64,000 bases of DNA from Pantoea sp. At-9b (GTDB lineage: Bacteria > Pseudomonadota > Gammaproteobacteria > Enterobacterales > Enterobacteriaceae). The stretch is from positions 558,001 through 622,000 of the forward strand of contig NC_014837.1 of NCBI RefSeq assembly GCF_000175935.2, in the 5' to 3' direction. A program made the position numbers and the translations under genes. This document shows positions 11,313 to 18,748 of this stretch, in pieces (the stretch's first letter is position 1; every line of letters begins with the position of its first letter). Below the pieces are notes generated by a model. The model was not told the origin of the DNA. It saw only the letters and a program-made list of their open reading frames with translations, and searched no databases.

Positions 11313-12280
11313 CCCGACGCGTCATGTTTCATACCTGCTGGCTACTGCTGGGTTGTGGGTTGATCGCATTCCTGGCAATGACGCGGGGAACCTTACCGCT
11401 CAGTGGGGAACAAATCTGGCAGGTGCTGCTGGGACAGGGTGCCAGCAATGTCAAACTGATCGTGCTGGAGTGGCGTTTACCACGAGTACTGATGGCGTTG
11501 CTGATTGGTGCCGCGCTGGGCGTAAGTGGTGCGATTTTCCAGTCCTTGCTACGTAATCCGTTGGGTAGCCCGGATATCCTTGGCTTTAACACTGGAGCCT
11601 ACAGCGGCGTGCTGGTGGCGCTGGTGCTGTTCAACCAGAGCGCCTCAGCGATCACGATGGCCGCATTGATCGGTGGCATTGCCACTGCCGCGTTGGTCTA
11701 CTTGTTTGCCTGGCGCAACGGTGTGGAAACCTTCCGTTTGATTATCGTCGGCATCAGCGTGCGCGCGCTGTTAATGGGGCTGAACAGTTGGTTGATTATC
11801 AGTGCCTCACTGGATGCGGCCCTCAGTGCCGGTTTGTGGAGCGCCGGTACGCTTAACGGTATCACCTGGAACAAGACGCCGCCGGTGATCGCCGCGTTGC
11901 TGGTGGCGCTGCTGTTGGTGGCGTTGCTGGCACGGCGCATGCGTTTGCTGGAGATGGGCGATGATACCGCCAGCGCCCTCGGCGTGCCGGTGGAGCGTAG
12001 CCGTCTGTGGCTGATGCTGCTGGGGGTGGTGCTGATCGCCGCCTCCACGGCGCTGGTCGGCCCGATCTCCTTTGTGGCGCTCCTCGCACCGCAGATTGCG
12101 CGTCGCCTCGGTGGCGGCATGCCGCTGGCGGCGCTGTGTGGTGCGCTGTTGCTGATCGCTGCCGATTTCGCCGCGCAGCATCTGTTCCTGCCTTATCAAT
12201 TGCCGGTGGGCGTGATTACCGTCAGCCTCGGCGGCCTTTATCTGATTGCTTTACTGGTGCGGGAGGCACGACGCCAATGA
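11309..12280 (+). CDS. fepG: FepG, ferric-enterobactin ABC permease
   Basis: FepG is the second permease subunit and pairs with FepD above the FepC ATPase. The 323 residues show the same FecCD pattern: EWRLPRVLMALLIGAALG, RNPLGSPDILGFNTGA, RLLEMGDDTASALG and VGPISFVALLAPQIAR. It matches E. coli FepG closely. Start and stop both overlap neighbours by the four bases ATGA, indicating translational coupling along fepD-fepG-fepC. Confidence 0.95.
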   Translation: MTRRVMFHTCWLLLGCGLIAFLAMTRGTLPLSGEQIWQVLLGQGASNVKLIVLEWRLPRVLMALLIGAALGVSGAIFQSLLRNPLGSPDILGFNTGAYSGVLVALVLFNQSASAITMAALIGGIATAALVYLFAWRNGVETFRLIIVGISVRALLMGLNSWLIISASLDAALSAGLWSAGTLNGITWNKTPPVIAALLVALLLVALLARRMRLLEMGDDTASALGVPVERSRLWLMLLGVVLIAASTALVGPISFVALLAPQIARRLGGGMPLAALCGALLLIAADFAAQHLFLPYQLPVGVITVSLGGLYLIALLVREARRQ

Positions 12281-13077
12281 CCGAAATCTCCAGCCGTCTT
12301 TATGGCGAAGGGTTGACGCTGGGTTACGACAAAAAAGTGGTGGCAGAAAATTTGTCGGTGGCGATACCGGAAGGGGAGCTGACGGTGATTATCGGCCCGA
12401 ACGCCTGCGGCAAATCAACCCTGCTACGCACCCTGAGTCGTCTGAATACGCCGTTGAAAGGTCAGGTGTTTTTGGATGGGGAAGCCATTGCACGCTATCC
12501 CACGAAAGAAGTGGCACGCCGTCTTGGCCTGTTGCCACAAAGTTCTAACGCACCCGCTGGCATCAGCGTGACTGAGCTGGTGGCGCGTGGACGCTATCCA
12601 CATCAGGCGCTGTTTGGCCGCTGGCGCGCTGAAGATGAGCAGGCGGTACAGCAGGCGATGCTGGCAACCGGCGTCTCGGATCTCGCCGATCAACAGGTGG
12701 ATACCTTGTCGGGTGGTCAGCGCCAGCGCGTATGGATTGCGATGGTGCTGGCGCAGCAAACGCCGCTGTTGTTACTGGACGAGCCGACGACCTGGCTGGA
12801 TATCACCCATCAGATTGAATTGCTGGAATTGATGCAGGATCTCAATCAACAGCACGGTCGCTCGTTGGTGGTGGTCCTGCATGACCTGAATCATGCCTGT
12901 CGTTACGCCACGCACCTGATTGCCATGCGCCATGGCCGGATTATTGCGGAAGGGAAACCGGCAGAGATTGTCACGCCCGCACTGATTGAGCAGGTGTATG
13001 GTTTGCGCTGCGTGATTGTGGAAGACCCGGTGGCACACACGCCCATGATTGTGCCGCTGGGGCGGCCAAAAACATAA
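12277..13077 (+). CDS. fepC: FepC, ferric-enterobactin ABC transporter ATPase
   Basis: FepC powers FepDG with ATP in the cytoplasm. It has Walker A GPNACGKST, the ABC signature LSGGQRQRV, Walker B LLLLDEPTTWLD and the switch His in VVLHDLNH. The frame is open upstream to 12007, but the ATG at 12277 (266 residues; E. coli 271) overlaps the fepG stop as ATGA and begins MTEISSRLYGEGLTLGY, matching the family start. In E. coli a fepE gene follows fepC; here a hairpin repeat and the convergent entF end follow. Confidence 0.96.
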   Translation: MTEISSRLYGEGLTLGYDKKVVAENLSVAIPEGELTVIIGPNACGKSTLLRTLSRLNTPLKGQVFLDGEAIARYPTKEVARRLGLLPQSSNAPAGISVTELVARGRYPHQALFGRWRAEDEQAVQQAMLATGVSDLADQQVDTLSGGQRQRVWIAMVLAQQTPLLLLDEPTTWLDITHQIELLELMQDLNQQHGRSLVVVLHDLNHACRYATHLIAMRHGRIIAEGKPAEIVTPALIEQVYGLRCVIVEDPVAHTPMIVPLGRPKT

Positions 13078-13081
13078 CATG

Positions 13082-13111
13082 TTGTAGCGGCGCGATTTAT
13101 CGCGCCCTACA
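13082..13111. repeat. GTAGCGGCGCGATTTATCGCGC palindromic repeat (single copy)
   Basis: GGCGCGA (13089-13095) pairs with TCGCGCC (13100-13106) around TTTA, extended by TGTAG/CTACA-like flanks. It lies between the convergent ends of fepC and entF, where it could act as a shared terminator, although no T-run follows. The same 22-base core occurs twice, inverted, at 50455-50528. Confidence 0.75.
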
Positions 13112-13118
13112 TTCTGGA

Positions 13119-16100
13119 TCACAGTTCGCTCAGTAGCCGCTGCAACAACGGGCCAATCTGCTCAAACATCTTCGGTGAAATGATGTCGACGTGGGCGCAA
13201 TCCATCGGCCACACCTCCAGCTCGCTCACATAGGGTGCCCAGGCGCGGCGCGCATCCTGGCCTGGCTGTTGCGTCTGCTGCGCGAGGAACAATGTGGCGC
13301 GACCACTAAAGCGGGCGCTGCGTGCGGTCGCCAGCAAACGTACTGAACTGGCGTAGTTGGCTTCGATGGTGTCAAACATCGCCTGCATCTCTTCCCCCGC
13401 CTGATGCCGCTGCGCGGCGATAAACTGCTCGCGCTCGCGGTTCACTTCGTCCAGCACCGCCGGATCCAGCACATTCTCGCCGCGTTTTTCATCCCAGTTC
13501 TGCGTTTCTGGCGGCCAGGTATCGAGCAAACCGAGGAAGGCCACCTCTTCACCGGACGCTGCCAGGCGTGCCGCAATTCCCTGCGCCAGCGTGCCGCCGA
13601 GCGAATAACCGAGGAAATAGTAAGGTCCGTGCGGTTGCACCTCGCGCAACGTGCGCAGATGGGCTTCGCACACCTCGTCCAGATGCAGGCTGTGATTCAG
13701 CGGGCTGGTGGTGTCCGGCGACTGAATACCGATCAACGACCAGCGCGCCTCCAGGTAGCGTTGCAGGATACTGAATTGCCAGGCAAAACCGGAGGCCGGA
13801 TGGAAGCAGAACAGATTCGGTCCGCTGCCCTGGCGCAACGGCAGTACCGCCTCGAAACCGGCCTGCTGGTGTGACTGCTCATCACTCAGCAATGCAGCCA
13901 GTTTTTCCACGGTGGAGGCGACCATAATCTGCCCGACTGACACCGGTTGCTGGAGTTCACGGCGTAGTTGCGCGGCAAGGCGCATCGCCAGCAATGAATG
14001 GCCGCCCAAGGCAAAGAAATCATCCTGCGCGCTGATGCTGTCGCGTGCCAGCAACTGACAAAACGCCGCCGCGAGCTGGCTTTCCAGTCCGGGATGCGGT
14101 TCGCGTCCGGCGCTGGCGGTGGTGGCCTGTGGCAGCGGTAGAGCTTTGCGATCCAGCTTGCCGTTGCTACTGAGCGGGAACGTCTCCAACTGCACAATCG
14201 CCACCGGCACCATATGGGCGGGTAATTGCTGCGCCAGCGCGTTACGCAGGGCTTCACCGTCTACGGCGTGATCGGCGATGACATAACCCACCAGTTGGCG
14301 GGCATCGCCCTGCGCCGCCTCGCCCCCCAGCACCACGGCGTGCGTCACGGCCTGCTCAATACCGGGCTGCTCACACAACACATGATCGATTTCGTTGAGT
14401 TCGATGCGCTGACCACGAATTTTTAACTGATCGTCGCTGCGGCCAAGGTATTCCACCGCCCCGTTGTCGAGCCAGCGCGCCACGTCGCCAGTGCGGTACA
14501 TACGTTCGCCATTGCCTGCCGGATCGGCGACAAAGCGGCTGGCGGTGAGATCGGGACGTCCCAGATAACCGTGCGCCAGCTGAATGCCGGTCAGATAAAG
14601 ATCGCCCGCCACGCCTGGCGGCACCGGTTGCAGGCGTGCATCAAGAATACGCAGGCCGGTGTTCCAGACCGGATAGCCAATCGGCACGCTGGCACCTTCG
14701 ACCGCCGCCAGTGATTCACCGAACGCCGGATACCAACTTACATCCACCGCCGCTTCGGTCGGGCCGTATAAATTGTGCAGCGGAACCCGGGTCAGCTGTT
14801 CCCACTCACGGGACAGATCGGTTGGCAGTGCTTCGCCGCTACAGAACACGCGACGCAGGCTGGCACAGTGGCTAATTGCGGTATCGTCCTGCAACGCGGC
14901 GACAAACGCAGCCAGCATTGAAGGCACAAAGTGGGTGGTGGTGACCCGGTGTTGCGCGAACAGCTGTTGCAGGGCTTCCGGATCGCGATGGGCTTCCGGT
15001 GGAGCCATCACCAGTTGGGCACCGACCAGCAGCGGCCAGAAGAATTCCCACACCGAAACGTCAAAGCTGCTCGGGGTTTTCTGCAACACCACATCATCAG
15101 CCTGCAACGGATAGTGATTTTGCATCCACAACAGGCGGTTAACGATCGCTTCATGGCCGACCAGAACCCCTTTGGGGCGTCCGGTAGAACCCGAGGTATA
15201 AATGATGTAGGCACCGTCCTGCGGTTGCGGCGCGCTGCGCGGGGCAGGGGCATCCGTGTGGCTAAATAATGCATCGAAATGCAGCTGGCTGACGTCGGAG
15301 ATGGCAGCAAAACGCGGCGCGAGTGACGCTGAGGTGATCAACGTTTGTGGCGTGGCATCTTCCAGCATCAGTTGCAGGCGATCATCGGGGTAGCCAGTAT
15401 CGAGCGGCAGATAAGCCGCGCCGAGCGACACAATCGCCTGTAACGCCAGCGACAGCTGCACCGAACGCGGCAGCGCTACCGCAACGATATCGCCCTGCGC
15501 GACACCGGCGGCGCTGAGCTGTTGAGCCAGCGCAAACACCTGCTGCTGCATCTGACGATAGCTGAGTTGATGCTGTGCATCGGCCAGCGCTGGCGCATCC
15601 GGGGTGCGGGCCACCTGCTGGGCCAGCAGCGAGGCCAGAGTCTCGGCAGGTAGCGGGTGCGGAGTGTGGTTAATCTCCGCCAGCCACTGATGTTCTGCTG
15701 TGGTCAACAGATCCAACTCGCCGCACGGCCGCTGCGGTGCAGCAGCCAGTTGCGTCAACAGCAACGCGAAGCGGCTGGTGTGGCGTTGTAGCGTCGCCAG
15801 ATTGTAACGCTCGGCATTGGCCAGCAGTTCCAGTGTGAGATCACCCTGTTCGCTGATATAGATGGCGATTTCCAGATCGCGCACCGGGCCGGAAGCCAGC
15901 TGATGGGTGATCCCCTCCACACCGGCAAAATCCAGCTGATAGTCAAACATCTTCAGGTTGATCACCGGGCCGTAGATCGGATCACCGTCGCCGAGACGGC
16001 CCAGATCGCGTTGCACCTGCTCAGCATCATAGCGCTGGTGGCGACGCATTTTCTTCACTTCACCCGCCAGTTGCGTTGCCAGGGCGGCCAGCGGCTGATC

Positions 16101-17036
16101 CGGATCGTAATGGATCGCCATCGGCAACACGTTAATCACCGGCCCGGTGGCGCACAGGGCCGCCGATCCGATACGACGCATAAAGATGAAACCCGCCGAG
16201 AAATCGTTTTGTCCGCTCAGGCGCGCCAGCCAGAGTCCCACCAGGGCGAAGGCGAGATCGGCGGCGCTGTGCTGCGGATGCTGGCTGACCAGCGTCTGGA
16301 AGGTGGCACGATCCAGCGTCAGGCTATGGCGCAACAGCTGGGTGCTGGCGCTCTGACCGGCCAGTGGTTGCGGTGCCAGTGAGGCGGGCGCGGGCAGGGA
16401 GGCGCCTTTTTCACGCCAGAACTGGCGATCTCGCTCAAAGGAAGAGGATTGCTGATAACGCTGATACTCTTCCACCACTTCGCTAAAGGGGATAAACGGC
16501 GTTGGTTCTGGTTCCTGCTGGCGCGCCCAGGCGCTGTACAGGTTGGCGATACGCCGCGTCAGGGCAGTAAAGCTGAAGCCATCCACCACCAGGTGGTGAT
16601 AACGCTGATACCAGAACCAATGCTGCTCGCCGAGGCGGTACAGGCAATGGTGATACAAGGGTGCGCCGCTCAGCACGCGCAAATCGCCATTCATATCTTC
16701 GCGCATCAGCGCACGGGCTTTGTCGGCAGGATGCGCGTCGGAACGCAGGTCAACCACCTGCGGTGGGGTGAAAGACTGGGCCTGCGGCCATTGCAGCGCT
16801 TCGCCGTCCACTTCACCAAACGCCATATTCAGCGTATCGGCTTCCTGCATCCCGGCAATGATGGCTTTGCTCAGTAAGGTGCTATCGATATCGCCGTGCA
16901 ATTCAATAAAGTGTGCCACCGCGTAGGCATTGTGATGGCGTGACAGCTGATCGGCAATCCAGATGCCGGGCTGCGCCGCAACCAGCGGCAGGGTTTGTTG
17001 TTCAGTGTGGGGTCGATTCATCAGAGATTCAGACAT
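13119..17036 (-). CDS. entF: EntF enterobactin synthetase (NRPS)
   Basis: EntF activates L-serine, couples it to dihydroxybenzoate from EntB and cyclotrimerises the product to enterobactin. The 1305 residues are in the order C-A-PCP-TE. The condensation domain has HHLVVDG (147-153). The adenylation domain has YIIYTSGSTGRPKG, NLYGPTEAAVD and YRTGD. The carrier Ser1014 lies in GGHSLLAM. The thioesterase has Ser1145 in GYSLGG, Asp1172 and His1282. E. coli EntF has 1293 residues. The ATG at 17036 overlaps the ybdZ stop by 8 bases and follows GGAGCGACA. All catalytic motifs appear intact. It needs a phosphopantetheinyl transferase encoded elsewhere. Confidence 0.98.
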   Translation of the reverse strand: MSESLMNRPHTEQQTLPLVAAQPGIWIADQLSRHHNAYAVAHFIELHGDIDSTLLSKAIIAGMQEADTLNMAFGEVDGEALQWPQAQSFTPPQVVDLRSDAHPADKARALMREDMNGDLRVLSGAPLYHHCLYRLGEQHWFWYQRYHHLVVDGFSFTALTRRIANLYSAWARQQEPEPTPFIPFSEVVEEYQRYQQSSSFERDRQFWREKGASLPAPASLAPQPLAGQSASTQLLRHSLTLDRATFQTLVSQHPQHSAADLAFALVGLWLARLSGQNDFSAGFIFMRRIGSAALCATGPVINVLPMAIHYDPDQPLAALATQLAGEVKKMRRHQRYDAEQVQRDLGRLGDGDPIYGPVINLKMFDYQLDFAGVEGITHQLASGPVRDLEIAIYISEQGDLTLELLANAERYNLATLQRHTSRFALLLTQLAAAPQRPCGELDLLTTAEHQWLAEINHTPHPLPAETLASLLAQQVARTPDAPALADAQHQLSYRQMQQQVFALAQQLSAAGVAQGDIVAVALPRSVQLSLALQAIVSLGAAYLPLDTGYPDDRLQLMLEDATPQTLITSASLAPRFAAISDVSQLHFDALFSHTDAPAPRSAPQPQDGAYIIYTSGSTGRPKGVLVGHEAIVNRLLWMQNHYPLQADDVVLQKTPSSFDVSVWEFFWPLLVGAQLVMAPPEAHRDPEALQQLFAQHRVTTTHFVPSMLAAFVAALQDDTAISHCASLRRVFCSGEALPTDLSREWEQLTRVPLHNLYGPTEAAVDVSWYPAFGESLAAVEGASVPIGYPVWNTGLRILDARLQPVPPGVAGDLYLTGIQLAHGYLGRPDLTASRFVADPAGNGERMYRTGDVARWLDNGAVEYLGRSDDQLKIRGQRIELNEIDHVLCEQPGIEQAVTHAVVLGGEAAQGDARQLVGYVIADHAVDGEALRNALAQQLPAHMVPVAIVQLETFPLSSNGKLDRKALPLPQATTASAGREPHPGLESQLAAAFCQLLARDSISAQDDFFALGGHSLLAMRLAAQLRRELQQPVSVGQIMVASTVEKLAALLSDEQSHQQAGFEAVLPLRQGSGPNLFCFHPASGFAWQFSILQRYLEARWSLIGIQSPDTTSPLNHSLHLDEVCEAHLRTLREVQPHGPYYFLGYSLGGTLAQGIAARLAASGEEVAFLGLLDTWPPETQNWDEKRGENVLDPAVLDEVNREREQFIAAQRHQAGEEMQAMFDTIEANYASSVRLLATARSARFSGRATLFLAQQTQQPGQDARRAWAPYVSELEVWPMDCAHVDIISPKMFEQIGPLLQRLLSEL

Positions 17037-17250
17037 TGTCGCTCCGGTTTGTGTCCTGCGTCACTGGGCGGATATCCCCCCAGTTCTGTTCCAGCCAGCT
17101 GAGGCAATCCGGCTGCGGCTGGGGGCCATACACGGTATGCCAGCCAGTGGGGAGGGCGCTAAACGCGGGCCATAAACTGTATTGTTGCTGCGGGTTGCAC
17201 AGCACCAGACAATCCTGCTGCGGATCGTCGAAGGGATTGCGATGTTCCAT
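17029..17250 (-). CDS. ybdZ: MbtH-like protein YbdZ
   Basis: A 73-residue MbtH-domain protein that binds the EntF adenylation domain and supports its folding and activity. It has the NPFDD start, the spaced tryptophans of the family (SLWPAF, GWHTVYGP) and a C-terminal SWLEQNW segment. The ATG at 17250 is preceded by CAGGAG at good spacing; the longer frame to 17337 would run back into the end of fes and is rejected. It lies between fes and entF as in E. coli. Confidence 0.93.
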   Translation of the reverse strand: MEHRNPFDDPQQDCLVLCNPQQQYSLWPAFSALPTGWHTVYGPQPQPDCLSWLEQNWGDIRPVTQDTNRSDNV

Positions 17251-17279
17251 GTCGGCTCCTGAGTCCGGGCGAGATGAAT

Positions 17280-18530
17280 TTATATCGGGGTGCGCCACAG
17301 CGCCTGTAAGCCATCGAGCAGGCCACCGCGCCAGCACAGCGCGTCGTGGCCACCTTCTACCGGCTGGTAGTGCACCTGATAGCCAGCGGCGTGTAACTGC
17401 TGTTGCAGTTGCTGATTCGCCTGCAAAATCAGGCCTTCACGTTTACCCGCTTCCAGCCAGAAACGCAGCGGCTGGCGCGGTGCCAGACCCTGCTCCAGTT
17501 GCTGCAACAGCCAGCCGTGCGGATTACCCCGTTCCGGCCACCAGAAGGAGCCGGACAGGCTGATGGCGTTGCCAAATTGCTGCGGCCAGTGCAACGCCGC
17601 GAACACCGAAGCCAGACCGCCAAAACTTTGTCCGGCGACCACGGTGCGGTCGGCCTGTTGTTGGTGCGGTGCCCACTGCGCCACTTGGGGAAGCAATTCT
17701 TCCTGTAAGGCTTGCCAGAACAGGGCATTGCACGGCAGCTCGCGGCTGCGATGCTCACGATCGATGATGTCGATAAACAGATAGACGGCGGCAGGCAATG
17801 CGCCTTCATCGGTGAGTTGTTGGAGCGGGCCGGCAATCGGCATGCTGTTGGCCCAGAACTGGCCGTCGAGCAAAATGGCCAGGGGCCGTGACTCAGGCTG
17901 GGTCTCGCCCGTGCAGTAGATCCACACCCGACGGCTATTGTCGAGCAAGCGGCTATCCCAGCGATATTCTTGCAATGTGATGGCAGGGGCGCGGCCTTCA
18001 TCAATTGCGCGCCACAGCTGTTGATTGGGAGCCAGAGGCAGATGCAGCGGGGAAACCCCCATGCCGCGTCCGCCGGACCAGCCACGCAACGCATTGAGCG
18101 GGTCAGCCTGGGCGGTCGGGAATTTATCACGCCACCAGTTGCGCAGCGCATACATGTCGACGTCGCCGGAAAAATCAGTCGCCTGCTCATCCGGCATCAG
18201 GCAGTAGCTGCCACGCCAGTTGGCTGGCAGGGTGGTTTGCCAGTACCAGACATCGGTATTAGCAACACGCATCAGGGATTGCGGGGCGCGGCGCTGGTGG
18301 TGATCGGTCACACCGGTGATGTTGATCCAGACCCGCTGGATGCGCGACTGCGCCTCGTTGCCCTGCGGATCGCGCCAGAGGAAAGTGACCTGACACTCGC
18401 CATCCACTTCGCCTTCCACCCGCGGGATACCTTTAGTTTGTTGCTCCTGCCACCAGGCTTCACTGCCGGTCAGATCATTTAGCCAGGTCATAGGTGCTGC
18501 CAGTCGCCATTTACTCAAGGATTCTTTCAC
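17280..18530 (-). CDS. fes: Fes, enterochelin esterase
   Basis: Fes hydrolyses the trilactone of ferric enterobactin in the cytoplasm to release iron. The 416-residue frame has an N-terminal Fes-specific domain (WRDPQGNEAQS, TGVTDHHQ, NWRGSYC) and a C-terminal alpha/beta-hydrolase domain with the nucleophile in VVAGQSFGG and a His in GGHDALCW. E. coli Fes is 400 residues. The start is uncertain: GTG at 18530 has no clear ribosome site, and ATG at 18491 (MTWLNDL) also lacks one. The longer form is listed. It is divergent from fepA and starts the fes-ybdZ-entF unit. Confidence 0.93.
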   Translation of the reverse strand: MKESLSKWRLAAPMTWLNDLTGSEAWWQEQQTKGIPRVEGEVDGECQVTFLWRDPQGNEAQSRIQRVWINITGVTDHHQRRAPQSLMRVANTDVWYWQTTLPANWRGSYCLMPDEQATDFSGDVDMYALRNWWRDKFPTAQADPLNALRGWSGGRGMGVSPLHLPLAPNQQLWRAIDEGRAPAITLQEYRWDSRLLDNSRRVWIYCTGETQPESRPLAILLDGQFWANSMPIAGPLQQLTDEGALPAAVYLFIDIIDREHRSRELPCNALFWQALQEELLPQVAQWAPHQQQADRTVVAGQSFGGLASVFAALHWPQQFGNAISLSGSFWWPERGNPHGWLLQQLEQGLAPRQPLRFWLEAGKREGLILQANQQLQQQLHAAGYQVHYQPVEGGHDALCWRGGLLDGLQALWRTPI

Positions 18531-18537
18531 AAAGGTT

Positions 18538-18575
18538 ATAAATAATACTATTGATAATTATTTGCATTTGCAATA
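18538..18575. promoter_or_regulatory. Fur-box-like region between fes and fepA
   Basis: The AT-rich segment contains overlapping GATAAT/ATTATT hexamers. The best 19-base window, GATAATTATTTGCATTTGC at 18553-18571, matches the Fur consensus at about 13 of 19 positions. Location between divergent fes and fepA fits Fur control of both. The site is weaker than the other two. Confidence 0.55.
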
Positions 18576-18649
18576 GGGTGTTTCCGCTCATAAATGAGCA
18601 CGCTCGTTCCGCCTGTCACCTTTCTGTTTAAAGAAAGGATGCGCAACGG

Positions 18650-18748
18650 ATGGCACTGCCAGGTTTGGAACGGGGTTTCGATAGGGACTGTGACCTTCTC
18701 ACCGGCGCGCCAGTTACCTTTGCTGGCAATCCAGGAACGAAAAAATGA
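18650..18748 (+). CDS. Possible 32-residue leader peptide overlapping fepA start
   Basis: An ATG at 18650 opens a 32-codon frame (MALPGLERGFDRD...NPGTKK) whose TGA overlaps the fepA ATG as ATGA. An AAAGG sequence lies 11 bases upstream, at the 3' side of a small hairpin (CCTTTCT...AGAAAGG, about 18619-18638). I know of no matching protein. It could be a translated leader coupled to fepA or chance. Nothing in the composition proves coding. Confidence 0.3.
   Translation: MALPGLERGFDRDCDLLTGAPVTFAGNPGTKK

Noticed and set aside
12007..12276. N-terminal extension of FepC to 356 residues
   Set aside because: It would read through fepG in another frame; the ATGA-coupled start at 12277 matches the family.
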